54,218 nucleotides of DNA from Planctomycetota bacterium (GTDB lineage Bacteria > Planctomycetota > JAJSAM01 > JAJVHW01), in the NCBI GenBank assembly GCA_021414065.1, contig JAIOPE010000169.1, forward strand, positions 1 through 54,218, in the 5' to 3' direction. Under the pieces are notes generated by a model. The model saw only the letters and a program-made list of their open reading frames with translations. It did no database searches and had not been told where the DNA came from. Position numbers and translations under genes: made by a program. Below are positions 1-8,195 of the stretch, in pieces. Numbering within the stretch: the stretch's first letter is position 1; every line of letters starts with the position of its first letter.

Positions 1-270
1 GCCGGCCGCGGCGGTGCGGACCGCCTGGGCGCCCGAGAGCTCGCGGAACATGCCGAACTCGCCGGTGCCGTCGTTGTCGGCGTCGGCCTTCGCGCCCGCC
101 TGGAACTGGCCCTGGCAGGACGTGATGTTGCGCAGCGTCGAAATCGCGGACGTCTCGTTCGCGGCGAGGCGCGCCGCGAGAAGGTTCGGGATCGCGATGG
201 CCGCGATGATGGCGATGATCGCAACGACGATCATGAGCTCGATCAGCGTGAAACCGCTCTGCTTCTTCAT
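1..270 (-). CDS. pilA: type IV prepilin-like protein, N-terminal part (cut by window edge)
   Basis: The first 90 codons of a major or minor pilin are visible; the C-terminus lies outside the window. The protein begins MKKQSGFTLIELMIV, a class III prepilin leader with the PilD cleavage site between Gly6 and Phe7. Glu5 of the mature protein, needed for subunit assembly, is present. A hydrophobic helix of about 20 residues follows and ends in IPNLLAARL, typical of type IV and pseudopilins. The start is an ATG with an AGGAG Shine-Dalgarno about 10 nt upstream. The gene follows pilT-pilB-pilC on the same strand, but a strong hairpin separates it from pilC, so it may have its own promoter. It could be a type II secretion pseudopilin instead; the PilT in the cluster favours a retractile pilus. 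Confidence 0.9.
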   Translation of the reverse strand, partial: MKKQSGFTLIELMIVVAIIAIIAAIAIPNLLAARLAANETSAISTLRNITSCQGQFQAGAKADADNDGTGEFGMFRELSGAQAVRTAAAG

Positions 271-413
271 GGGACTCTCTCTCCTCAGATCTCTCCGGTC
301 TGGTGCCGGGTCGCTGTCGCGACCGAACGGGCTCCTCGCCACCCACCCTGTCGAGATCTGCGACCGGCCACACAAGGGCAATCCGGATTCCGCACCGGAA
401 TCGTGAATCAGAC

Positions 414-441
414 CGGCCGCGCCGGAAGCCCGGCGCGGCCG
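414..441 (-). terminator. strong hairpin between pilC and the prepilin gene
   Basis: A perfect 12-bp stem (414-425 with 430-441) and a 4-nt loop lie 37 nt beyond the pilC stop codon in the direction of transcription. A second small hairpin follows at 386-402 (7-bp stem, 3-nt loop). There is no clear T-run, so it may attenuate or stabilise RNA rather than terminate fully. It splits the pilTBC message from the prepilin gene. Confidence 0.55.
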
Positions 442-478
442 CGTTGAGACTCTTGCGCCGATGGGCGCAGAGCGGAGG

Positions 479-1720
479 CTATTTGCGTTCGGCGAGCTTC
501 TTCTGGAGTTCGAAGATCGGCAGGAACACGGCGAGCACGATCGTGCCCACGAGGAAACCCATGAAGCCGATCATGACGGGCTCGATCAGGCTGGTGAGGC
601 TCTTGACGGCCGCCGAGACCTGGTCGTCATAGAACTCCGAGATCTTCTCCAGCAGGTTCTCGAGAGCGCCCGACCGCTCGCCGATCCCGATCATCTTCGT
701 CACCATCGGCGGGAAGTGCGGGCTCTTGCCGAGCGGCTCGGACAGCGTGTCTCCCTGGCGGACGCTCTCGCGCGCTTCGTCCACGACGCGGGAGATCACC
801 TGGTTGCCTGACGTCGCCGAGACGATCTCGAGCGCTGCGAGGATCGGCACGCCTGACTTCACGAGCGTCGCGAACGTCTTCGCGAACCGCGACAGCGCGA
901 CCTTGCGGAAGAGCGGGCCGAAGACCGGCACCGCCAGGAGGAACCAGTCGTACTGGTAGGCGCCGGCTCTCGTCTTCACGTACATCTTGAGGCCGATGAC
1001 GAACGCAACGCCGGCGAGCGCCATCGTGATCACGTTGGCCGTCATCCAGTCGGCCACGTTCAGCACCGCCGACGTCAGCGCGGGCAGGTCGATCTCCATC
1101 GACTGGAACACGTCGCGGAACTTCGGCACGATGCCGAGCATGAGGAACATCGTGATGCCGAGGACCAGCACCAACGACACGACCGGGTACGTCATGGCGG
1201 CGCGGATGTCGCGCTTCAGCTTCAGCGACGCCTCCATGTACTCCGAGAGGCGCACCAGGATGATGTCGAGCTGGCCGGATGCCTCGCCGGCCCGCACCAT
1301 CGAGCAGTAGATGTTCGAGAACGTGCGCGGGTACGCCCCCATCGACGCCGACAGGTCGGAGCCGCCGCGGATCTGTTCGACCACGCCGTCGAGCACCGCG
1401 GCGAAGCCGGCGCGCTCGGCCTGCTCCTGCAGGATCTCGAGCGCCTCGAGGAGCGGAATGCCCGCCCCCACCATCGTGGACATCTGACGCGTGAACACGA
1501 CGAGCTCGTCGCCCTTCGGACGATAGCGGTGCGGATTCGAGTCGGTGAATGCGCCCTTGATTGCGCTCGACCCGTCGCCTCCGCCCGTGGACTTGACCGA
1601 GAGGACGATCAGGTTGCGCTTGCGCAGCTCACCGATGACGGCTTCCTGGTCGTTACCCGCGAGGCTTCCGCTGACGGTCTTGCCGCCGAAGTTCTTCGCT
1701 TCATACTTGAACGTGGGCAT
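479..1720 (-). CDS. pilC: type IV pilus inner-membrane platform protein PilC (GspF family)
   Basis: This 413-residue protein is the usual length for PilC/GspF. It anchors the assembly and retraction ATPases to the inner membrane. Two T2SSF domains are visible, roughly residues 70-200 and 275-400. Each is followed by hydrophobic segments (around 170-190, 215-240 and 380-405). Conserved patches include FTRQMSTMVGAGIPLLEAL in the first domain and FAKTFATLVKSGVPILAAL in the second, the tandem pattern of this family. The N-terminal MPTFKYEAKNFGGK is typical of PilC. The ATG has an AGAGGA Shine-Dalgarno, and 30 nt separate it from the pilB stop codon. The three genes pilT, pilB and pilC are almost certainly co-transcribed. 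Confidence 0.95.
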   Translation of the reverse strand: MPTFKYEAKNFGGKTVSGSLAGNDQEAVIGELRKRNLIVLSVKSTGGGDGSSAIKGAFTDSNPHRYRPKGDELVVFTRQMSTMVGAGIPLLEALEILQEQAERAGFAAVLDGVVEQIRGGSDLSASMGAYPRTFSNIYCSMVRAGEASGQLDIILVRLSEYMEASLKLKRDIRAAMTYPVVSLVLVLGITMFLMLGIVPKFRDVFQSMEIDLPALTSAVLNVADWMTANVITMALAGVAFVIGLKMYVKTRAGAYQYDWFLLAVPVFGPLFRKVALSRFAKTFATLVKSGVPILAALEIVSATSGNQVISRVVDEARESVRQGDTLSEPLGKSPHFPPMVTKMIGIGERSGALENLLEKISEFYDDQVSAAVKSLTSLIEPVMIGFMGFLVGTIVLAVFLPIFELQKKLAERK

Positions 1721-1750
1721 GTGTTCCTCTCGATGCGGGCGCCCCCGGGG

Positions 1751-3514
1751 CTAGCCCACGCCTTCCTGATCCTGCAGCGTCGTCGCGATCACGGCCTCGA
1801 GCGACGTGCGCCCACGGGCGGCCGCGCGGATGCCGCAGCGGCGGAGCGACATCATCCCGTTGGCCAATGCGGACTTCTTGATCTCCTGCGCGGACCCGCC
1901 CTTGATGATGATCCGCTTGACGTCTTCGGTCATCGGCAGCGTCTCGAGGATCGCGAACCGGCCGGAGTAGCCTGCGTTGCAGCGCGGGCAACCCTTCGCC
2001 CGGAAGAACGTCATCGGGAGGTCCTTGTCCTCGAAGTCCGACTCGTACAGTCCGAGCGCGATGAGGCGCTCCTTCGGCGGCGCCTCGATCTGCTCGCGGC
2101 AGGTTGTGCAGAGCTTGCGGCAGAGACGCTGCGCGGACACCAGCAGGGTGGACGACGCGACCATGAACGGGTCCACGCCCATGTCCACCATGCGCGTGAT
2201 CGTGCTGGGCGCGTCGTTCGTGTGGAGCGTCGAGAGCACGAGGTGACCCGTCAGAGCGGCCTTGATCGCGATCTCGATCGTCTCCGCGTCGCGGATCTCG
2301 CCGATCAGGATCGTGTCGGGGTCCTGACGCAGGATGGATCGCAGCGCGGAAGCGAACGTGAGCCCGCGCTTCGGATTGACCTGGACCTGGTTGACGCCTT
2401 CGAGCTGGTATTCGACCGGGTCCTCGACCGTGACGAAGTTGTCGTCCGGCGTGAGCATCTCGCGCACCGACGAGTAGAGCGTCGTGGACTTGCCCGACCC
2501 GGTCGGGCCGGTCACGAGGATCATCCCGTAGGGCTGGGCGATCGCGTGGCGGAAGTCGTCGAGCGCCTTCTGTTCGAACCCGAGTGTCGCAAGGTCCAGT
2601 TGCAGGTTGCCCGCGTCGAGGAGACGCATGACGACCTTCTCGCCGTGGATCACCGGCAGGATGCTCACGCGGAAGTCGATCTGGCGGCCCTCGATCCGCA
2701 TCTGGAACTTGCCGTCCTGCGGCTTCCGCCGTTCCGCGATGTCGAGCGCCGCCATGATCTTCACGCGCGAGACGAGTGCGTTCAGCATCTTGCGCGGCGG
2801 CGCGAACGCCTCCTTCAGCACGCCGTCCGTGCGGAAGCGGATCGAGACCTTGCGCTCGTACGGCTCGATGTGGATGTCCGACGCGCGGTCCTTCGCCGCC
2901 TGGTAGATCGCCATGTTCAGGAACTTGACGATCGGGGAGTCTTCGTCGTTGGCGATCTTCTCGAGGTCGAAGACCGTGCTGCCCGCCTCACCGGCTTCCT
3001 CGTCGTCGGGGTTCTCCTTCAGCTCGATCTGGTCCTCGGCCTTCTGCATCGACTCGAGGATCTGCTCGACCGCCTGCTGGCCGGCCTTGTAGCCCTTGTC
3101 GAGCGCCAGCTTCAGCGCCTCCTCCATGGTGAGCACGGGGCGCAGCTCGCAGCCGGTCACGATCCGGAGGTCGTCGAGTTTCACGACGTCGAAGGGATTC
3201 GTCAGCGCGACGGTGAGCACGTTGCCGATCCGCGAGACGGGGTAGACGCCGTAGTAGAATGCCATGTCCTGCGGCACCGACTCGAGCGCGAGCGAGTCGG
3301 GCTGCACGTTGCGCAGGTCGATCGGGGGGACCTTCGACGCCTCGCCGAGAATCCCGAGGAGCGCCTTCTCCTCGATCAGGTGCTGCTCGACGAGCACGCT
3401 CGAGATCGGCCTCGACTTCTGATCGGCGGCGGTGAGGGCGTCGCGCAGTTTGGCGACGTCCACGGCCGACGCGTCTTCGAGTATCCGGCAGACCCTCTTG
3501 TTGTAGCTGATCAT
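1751..3514 (-). CDS. pilB: type IV pilus assembly ATPase PilB (GspE family)
   Basis: This 587-residue hexameric ATPase drives pilus extension. An N-terminal MshEN/T2SSE_N-type domain covers about residues 1-150. The catalytic RecA-like domain carries a Walker A motif GPTGSGKST at 336-344, the Asp box around VTVEDPVEYQ, and a Walker B/His box region (ILIGEIRDAETIEIA and LSTLHTNDA). A zinc-binding tetracysteine near the C-terminus (CRKLCTTC plus CPRC) is diagnostic of GspE/PilB and absent from PilT. The ATG is only 2 nt after the pilT stop codon, so translation is probably coupled. The order pilT-pilB-pilC differs from the pilB-pilC or pilB-pilT-pilC order seen in many bacteria. A type II secretion role is possible but less likely next to PilT. 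Confidence 0.96.
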   Translation of the reverse strand: MISYNKRVCRILEDASAVDVAKLRDALTAADQKSRPISSVLVEQHLIEEKALLGILGEASKVPPIDLRNVQPDSLALESVPQDMAFYYGVYPVSRIGNVLTVALTNPFDVVKLDDLRIVTGCELRPVLTMEEALKLALDKGYKAGQQAVEQILESMQKAEDQIELKENPDDEEAGEAGSTVFDLEKIANDEDSPIVKFLNMAIYQAAKDRASDIHIEPYERKVSIRFRTDGVLKEAFAPPRKMLNALVSRVKIMAALDIAERRKPQDGKFQMRIEGRQIDFRVSILPVIHGEKVVMRLLDAGNLQLDLATLGFEQKALDDFRHAIAQPYGMILVTGPTGSGKSTTLYSSVREMLTPDDNFVTVEDPVEYQLEGVNQVQVNPKRGLTFASALRSILRQDPDTILIGEIRDAETIEIAIKAALTGHLVLSTLHTNDAPSTITRMVDMGVDPFMVASSTLLVSAQRLCRKLCTTCREQIEAPPKERLIALGLYESDFEDKDLPMTFFRAKGCPRCNAGYSGRFAILETLPMTEDVKRIIIKGGSAQEIKKSALANGMMSLRRCGIRAAARGRTSLEAVIATTLQDQEGVG

Positions 3515-3516
3515 GC

Positions 3517-4581
3517 TCAGGTCCTCTGGAAGAGCCGCTTCATGTCCTCGGGGTCCGAGGTGGACTGGACCGCTTCTTCGAACGTGACGACGTTGGCCCT
3601 CACGAGTTCGTAGAGCGCCTGGTTCATCGTGCGCATCCCGAGCTTTCCGCCGGTCTGCATGATGCTGTAGATCTGGTGGATCTTGTCGTCGCGGACCAGT
3701 GCGCGCACGGCCGGCGTGCAGAGCATCAGCTCAGCGGCGAGCACGCGCCCGCGGCCGCTCGCTCGCTGCAGGAGTTGCTGCGAGAACACTCCCTGCAGCA
3801 CGAAGCTGAGCTGCGTGCGCACCTGCGACTGCTGGTAGCTCGGGAAGATGTCCACGATGCGGTTGATCGACGTCAGGGCGTCCGACGTGTGCAGCGTGGC
3901 GAACGTCAGGTGCCCGGTCTCGGCGATCGTCAGGGCCGCCTCGACGGTCTCTTTGTCGCGCATCTCGCCGACCATCACGACGTCCGGGTCCTGGCGCAGC
4001 ACGGCGCGGAGCGCGTCCCTGAAGGAGTGCGTGTCGCTGCCGATCTCGCGCTGGTTGCAGAGGCAGTTCTTGTTCCGGTGGAGGAACTCGATCGGGTCCT
4101 CGATCGTGACGATGTGACCCGACCGCTGCTGGTTGATGTAGTCGATCATCGCGGCGAGCGTCGTGGACTTGCCGGAGCCAGTGGAGCCCGTGACGAGGAT
4201 GAGCCCCTTGGGCAGCGAGCAGAGGCTTTCGCAGACCTGAACCGGGAGGCCGAGCTCCGTGAACGACAGAACCTCGTAGGGGATCATGCGGAGCACGGCC
4301 GCGATCGTGCCGCGCTGCATGAACACGTTCACGCGGAAGCGCCCGAGGGTGTCGATGCCGAACGACAGGTCGAGCTCGAACTGCTTCTCGAACGCCGCGA
4401 CCTGCTCGTTCGAGAGGAAGGAGTAGATGAGCTTCTGCGTGGCGTCGGGCGTGAGCACGTCGTGCTCGGTGTTCACGAGGATGCCGTCCACGCGGATGCG
4501 GGGAGGGGATCCAGCGCTGATGTGCAGGTCGGACCCGCCGCGCTGCACCATGATCGCCAGGAGTTCTTCGATCGAGATCAT
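3517..4581 (-). CDS. pilT: type IV pilus retraction ATPase PilT
   Basis: This 354-residue protein powers pilus depolymerisation for twitching and DNA uptake. The N-terminal PAS-like region begins MISIEELLAIMVQRGGSDLH, the usual PilT start. Walker A GSTGSGKST is at residues 132-140. Also visible are the Asp box VTIEDPIEF, Walker B VVMVGEMRD and His box TGHLTFATLHT. No zinc tetracysteine is present, as expected for PilT. The reading frame stays open far upstream, but the family start and a GGAGAC Shine-Dalgarno-like stretch place the true start at the ATG at 4581. It is the first gene of the pilTBC unit. The region up to the divergent lipoprotein gene (about 260 bp) should hold its promoter. 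Confidence 0.95.
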   Translation of the reverse strand: MISIEELLAIMVQRGGSDLHISAGSPPRIRVDGILVNTEHDVLTPDATQKLIYSFLSNEQVAAFEKQFELDLSFGIDTLGRFRVNVFMQRGTIAAVLRMIPYEVLSFTELGLPVQVCESLCSLPKGLILVTGSTGSGKSTTLAAMIDYINQQRSGHIVTIEDPIEFLHRNKNCLCNQREIGSDTHSFRDALRAVLRQDPDVVMVGEMRDKETVEAALTIAETGHLTFATLHTSDALTSINRIVDIFPSYQQSQVRTQLSFVLQGVFSQQLLQRASGRGRVLAAELMLCTPAVRALVRDDKIHQIYSIMQTGGKLGMRTMNQALYELVRANVVTFEEAVQSTSDPEDMKRLFQRT

Positions 4582-4740
4582 CGGGATGCCGTCTCCGGAC
4601 CCGCTGCGGATCGCACCGGGTTCGTCTCCCCTATCGAGCCCCACCGCCGTCGGACCTGAGAGGGTGTCGCGAAAGAGCGCCGGGCGCGGGCCCGTCGGTG
4701 GCGCTCTCCGACGCCGCCGCGCGAACTCGCGCGAATGTGC

Positions 4741-4769
4741 TGGACGGGCCTCCGGGGCCGTCCTATCCT
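4741..4769 (+). promoter_or_regulatory. sigma70-type promoter for the lipoprotein gene
   Basis: A -35-like TGGACG (4741-4746) and a -10-like TATCCT (4764-4769) are separated by 17 bp. This would give a leader of roughly 60-65 nt before the Shine-Dalgarno and ATG at 4840. Confidence 0.55.
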
Positions 4770-4839
4770 CCCCTCCAACACGTTGGGCTCCGGCCAAGCT
4801 CCCATGAGCGGACGGCCCGGAATCGGAAGGAGTCGAGAG

Positions 4840-5397
4840 ATGAAGAGCTTCGGCCTCGTCGCTGTGATCTCTGTCGGCGCTGCGCTGTCGGCCTGCACCA
4901 CGTTCAACCCCCATCGGCGGACGATGACGGACTGGAACGTGAGCATGCTGAAGGCGCCCGTGGACCCCTGCGGGTCGATGCCCGCGGTCGAGGGAACGGG
5001 CAACAACGGCCAGTGCGGCGGCAACGCCGAGGGCGCGGGCCGTCGCGCGATCGACGCCATTTTCGTCAAGCCGATCGCATTCGCGATGATGCCGATCTCC
5101 TGGGCGACCGACACGCTCATCCTGAACCCGATCGACGGCTACAAGAAGGCCGAGCTCGAGGTCCACGAGCGTCGCTTCTGCGAGACCGAGTCGCACCCCG
5201 AGTGGTCGGACGCCCACGCCGCGCACCATGCGTACGGGGCCGTTCCGGTCGCCACGCCCTGGGTGATCTCCGAGGCGCTCGCGCTTCCTGAGTTCGCCGC
5301 CCGCTGGGTGTGGAACTCGGTCTACCCGACCTCCCCGGTCGATCAGGACGCCTACAACCAGTACTGGCGCGAGCACAACGAAGTCACCGGCCGCTAG
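4840..5397 (+). CDS. hypothetical lipoprotein
   Basis: This 185-residue protein starts with a lipoprotein signal (MKSFGLVAVISVGAALSAC); Cys19 would be lipidated. The ATG has an excellent AAGGAG Shine-Dalgarno with a 7-nt spacer. An upstream in-frame start exists but would bury the signal peptide. The mature part is rich in Trp, His and Asn and contains a hydrophobic patch around PIAFAMMPISWATDTLIL. That patch loosely resembles YceK/YidQ-type small lipoproteins, where a DT-L-P stretch is conserved. No enzyme motif is seen. The gene is monocistronic, between its own promoter and a strong hairpin terminator, so it is probably well expressed. I do not recognise a function; an envelope structural role is the simplest guess. 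Confidence 0.8.
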   Translation: MKSFGLVAVISVGAALSACTTFNPHRRTMTDWNVSMLKAPVDPCGSMPAVEGTGNNGQCGGNAEGAGRRAIDAIFVKPIAFAMMPISWATDTLILNPIDGYKKAELEVHERRFCETESHPEWSDAHAAHHAYGAVPVATPWVISEALALPEFAARWVWNSVYPTSPVDQDAYNQYWREHNEVTGR

Positions 5398-5429
5398 AGT
5401 ACGGCCCTCCCCCTCCGAACCGTTCACTC

Positions 5430-5456
5430 ACGGCCCGCCGGTCACCGGCGGGCCGT
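5430..5456 (+). terminator. intrinsic-type terminator hairpin
   Basis: A perfect stem of 12 bp (5430-5441 with 5445-5456) and a TCA loop lie 33 nt after the lipoprotein stop codon. The following bases are only weakly T-rich (TCTCGATTC). Confidence 0.7.
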
Positions 5457-5942
5457 CTCGATTCACCCGGGGCGGTTCACCCTGCGCGTGGACCCGCCGG
5501 CCCTCCCGCACCGTTCGCGACGCGCGCCGGCCTCGTGAGGGCGTCGCTGCGACATCAGGGTCCTGATCTCCTCGGCCCGGCCCGGCTGCGCTGGGCGCGG
5601 GCGCTCTGCCGCGACGGAGAACGCCGAACGACTCGTATCCGCCCCAAACTGGCGGCGGAACTCCCGCCCAAGGCAGCGCTCTGGGGGCTTGGAGGATGGA
5701 ACCGGAGTCCCGTCGGCGCGGCGCAATCCCATGGGGTTGCGGGTCCGCAGGCGGCCCGCACAAGCATCGACTCCGTGGTCGTGGTCGTGGCCGTCGCGCC
5801 GTGGCCATGGCCGATCGGCGCGGAGGCGATGCCGTGCGTGCACCCCGTTCATGCGCCGCACTTCGGGCGCCGCCCTACGAGGGAATCCCACAGGTTGCGC
5901 CGTCTGCAACGGCGCGGGGCCTCCGGGAACCGAGACAGCGGG
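5457..5942. other. non-coding stretch with a repeated short motif
   Basis: No convincing gene is seen in either direction: short open frames here have arginine- and alanine-rich compositions typical of GC-rich shadow frames. Two similar stretches are visible: CAATCCCATGGGGTTGCG at 5724-5741 and AATCCCACAGGTTGCG at 5884-5899. Both carry AATCCCA...GGTTGCG. The second is followed by a small inverted repeat (GCGCCGT...ACGGCGC). Together with the adjacent MITE this looks like a landing zone for small repeats. Confidence 0.5.
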
Positions 5943-6147
5943 CTAGCAGCCTGTCGGAGTAGTCGACCGATGCCGGATGCGTCGTGGCGAGCCGGCTGCA
6001 AGGCGCTCGGCCGGAGGCAAACTCCGGGGACCGAGTTGCCTCCGGCCGAGCAACGCAGCAGACGGCCGCCACGGCGCAGTGAGGGGTTGCAGGCTCGAAG
6101 TCGGGCGACGCTGGCCGGCGCGGGCAAATACTCCGACAGGCTGCTAG
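5943..6147. mobile_element. 205-bp MITE-like palindromic element
   Basis: Perfect 19-bp terminal inverted repeats bound the element: CTAGCAGCCTGTCGGAGTA at 5943-5961 and its reverse complement at 6129-6147. The interior is also a long imperfect palindrome. At its centre a 16-bp perfect inverted repeat (6005-6020 with 6036-6051) could form a tall hairpin. Flanking blocks (GAGCC...TGCAA and its counterpart) also pair imperfectly. There is no coding capacity. These are the features of a miniature inverted-repeat transposable element moved by a transposase encoded elsewhere. The outermost CTAG on each side could be part of the terminal repeat or a duplicated CTAG target. The right end overlaps the stop codon of the EF-G-like gene. 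No second copy was seen in this window. Confidence 0.8.
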
Positions 6148-8195
6148 GTGTCGTCGTCGGCGGTGCGTGTCTTCTGGAAGTGGTCCACGTACTTCTTGGC
6201 CACGTTCGCAGGCACCGGGTCGAGATGGCTGAACTTGAGCGTGTAGCTGCCCTCGCCCGACGTCATCGAACGCAGATCGGTCGAGTACTTCTGCACCTCG
6301 CTCAGCGGAGCGGTCGCCCGGATCACCTGCCGGTCGTCGCGCGAGTCCAGACCGAGGATGCGACCGCGCCGCGAGTTCAGGTCGCCGGTCACGTCGCCCA
6401 TCGAGCGCGACGGCACGTCGATTTCAAGCTCGACCATCGGCTCGAGGAGCGCGTGCGTCGCCTTCTCCACGGCGTCGCGGAAGGCACGGGCGCCGGCGAT
6501 CTTGAACGCGGCCTCGGAACTGTCCACGGGGTGGCTCTTGCCGTCGAGGACCTCCGCGATCACGTCCACCACTTCGTAGCCCGCGATGACGCCCTTCGCC
6601 ATCTGCTCGTGAATCCCCTTCTCGACCGCTGGGATGAAGTTGTGCGGGATCGATCCGCCGATCGTGCCGTTGCGGAACTCGAAGCCCTTGCCGCGCTCGT
6701 TCGGCATGACGCGCATGTGGACCTCGGCGAACTGCCCGCGACCGCCGGTCTGCTTCTTGTGCCGCCAGTGCCCTTCCGCAGGGGCCAGCACCGTCTCCTT
6801 CAAGGGGACGCGCGGCAGGTGGTGCTCCAGGTCGGCCTTGTAGCGGTGGTGCATCCGCTTCAGGACCACCTCAAGGTGCAGCGTGGAGAGACCGGTCAGC
6901 ACGAGCTCGTGGGTCTCCGGATTGCGCTCAGCGTGCAGGCACGGATCTTCGTCCTGCACCTTGTGGAGCGCGGTCGCGATCTTGTGCTCGTCCCCCTTGA
7001 CCTTCGACACGACGGCGTACTGCGCCATCGGCACCGGGAACTCGGGGGGCGCGACGACCGCGGTGTGTGACGGGTCGGAGATCGTGCAGCAGAGCTTCAG
7101 TTCCTCCACCTTGGTGACGCAGATGATGTCGCCCGCGCTGGCCGACTGAACCGGCTGGAGTTCTTTGCCGAGGGGCCGGGCCGGGTGCGCGTGCGCGAGT
7201 TTGACCGGGTGGTCCGACGACGAGCACCAGACGATCCCGTCGGCAGGCAGAGTCCCCCGCCAGACGCGCAGGTAGCTGATCTTGCCGACGTGCTGGTCCG
7301 ACGCGACCTTGAACACCGAGGCGAGGAACGGGCCCTCCGACGTGACCTCGGCCTCGTTGCCCGCTGCGTCTTTCGCGCGGACTCCGGGGGGCGCGGCAGC
7401 CGACGGCGCGTACTCCGCGAGCAGGTCGAGCACCTGGCCCACACCCTGTTCGTGCGTGGAGCTGCAGAACAACACCGGGGCGACCTTCTGCCTCACGAGA
7501 GCGGCGGTCAATGCGCCTGCGGCCTCCTCGTGCGTGACCTCCTCACCGGCGAGGTACTTCTCGAGCAGCGCATCGTCGCCCTCAACCACGACCTCCAGGA
7601 AGTCGGTGCGGGCCACGTGTGGGTCCCCACAGAGCGTGCCGCCCGGCGCGGGCCGCTCTTTATCGAAGCACGGGATCGCGCCCTTGAACGCCGCGCCGGC
7701 TCCGACCGGGAGGTTGAACGGACGGCAGCTCGGACCGAACGCTGCGCGGATCTGGTCCATCGCGCGAACAGGGTCGGCGTTCTCGGCGTCGAGCTTGGTG
7801 ACGACGATGACGCGCGCCTTGCCCAGCTTCCCGGCCAACTCCCACATGCGCCGGGTGTTGACGGCGACGCCCGTGGTCGCGCTGACGAAGATGAGAGCCG
7901 TGTCGCATGCCCAGAGCGCAGCGATGGCGCCGCCGGCGAAGTCCGGATACCCCGGCGTGTCCACGAACTCGACGACCTTGTCGTGCCACTTCAGGTGGGC
8001 CGACGAGACGTCGATCGAGTGCCCGGCGTCACGTTCCTCTGCGTCGTAGTCGCTGACCGTGGACTTCTCGGCCACACTCCCCGCCCGAGCGATCGCCCCC
8101 GTCTTGTGGAGAGCGTGCTCGAGGAACGTCGTCTTCCCGGAGTCTCCGTGCCCCACCAGGGCAACCGTATGGATGCGCGTGGCCTGCGTCGTCAT
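6144..8195 (-). CDS. elongation factor G-like translational GTPase
   Basis: This 683-residue protein has the full EF-G layout: an N-terminal G domain, domain II, then domains III-V. The P-loop reads GHGDSGKT, where canonical EF-G has GHIDAGKT. G3 is DTPGYPDF (canonical DTPGHVDF) and G4 is TKLD. Domain IV carries HKKQTGGRGQFAEV, close to the canonical YKRQTGGRGQFG. These changes are typical of the second, EF-G-like paralogue present in many bacteria. It may assist ribosome function or rescue rather than carry bulk translocation. The start is an ATG with an AGGAGG Shine-Dalgarno. The stop TAG lies inside the right terminal repeat of the MITE, so the original C-terminus may have been altered. 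A canonical fusA is expected elsewhere in the genome. Confidence 0.9.
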   Translation of the reverse strand: MTTQATRIHTVALVGHGDSGKTTFLEHALHKTGAIARAGSVAEKSTVSDYDAEERDAGHSIDVSSAHLKWHDKVVEFVDTPGYPDFAGGAIAALWACDTALIFVSATTGVAVNTRRMWELAGKLGKARVIVVTKLDAENADPVRAMDQIRAAFGPSCRPFNLPVGAGAAFKGAIPCFDKERPAPGGTLCGDPHVARTDFLEVVVEGDDALLEKYLAGEEVTHEEAAGALTAALVRQKVAPVLFCSSTHEQGVGQVLDLLAEYAPSAAAPPGVRAKDAAGNEAEVTSEGPFLASVFKVASDQHVGKISYLRVWRGTLPADGIVWCSSSDHPVKLAHAHPARPLGKELQPVQSASAGDIICVTKVEELKLCCTISDPSHTAVVAPPEFPVPMAQYAVVSKVKGDEHKIATALHKVQDEDPCLHAERNPETHELVLTGLSTLHLEVVLKRMHHRYKADLEHHLPRVPLKETVLAPAEGHWRHKKQTGGRGQFAEVHMRVMPNERGKGFEFRNGTIGGSIPHNFIPAVEKGIHEQMAKGVIAGYEVVDVIAEVLDGKSHPVDSSEAAFKIAGARAFRDAVEKATHALLEPMVELEIDVPSRSMGDVTGDLNSRRGRILGLDSRDDRQVIRATAPLSEVQKYSTDLRSMTSGEGSYTLKFSHLDPVPANVAKKYVDHFQKTRTADDDT

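Noticed and set aside
1529..3613. A long plus-strand open frame antisense to pilB
   Set aside because: Low-complexity Arg/Asp/Val-rich composition and complete overlap with the well-supported pilB.
4582..5427. N-terminal extension of PilT to 636 residues
   Set aside because: The extension is antisense to the lipoprotein gene, and the PilT family starts at MISIEELL with a plausible ribosome-binding site.
5457..5942. Possible small protein or structured RNA gene in the gap
   Set aside because: Frames are Arg/Pro/Ala-rich shadows; no tRNA T-loop or known RNA pattern was recognised by eye.
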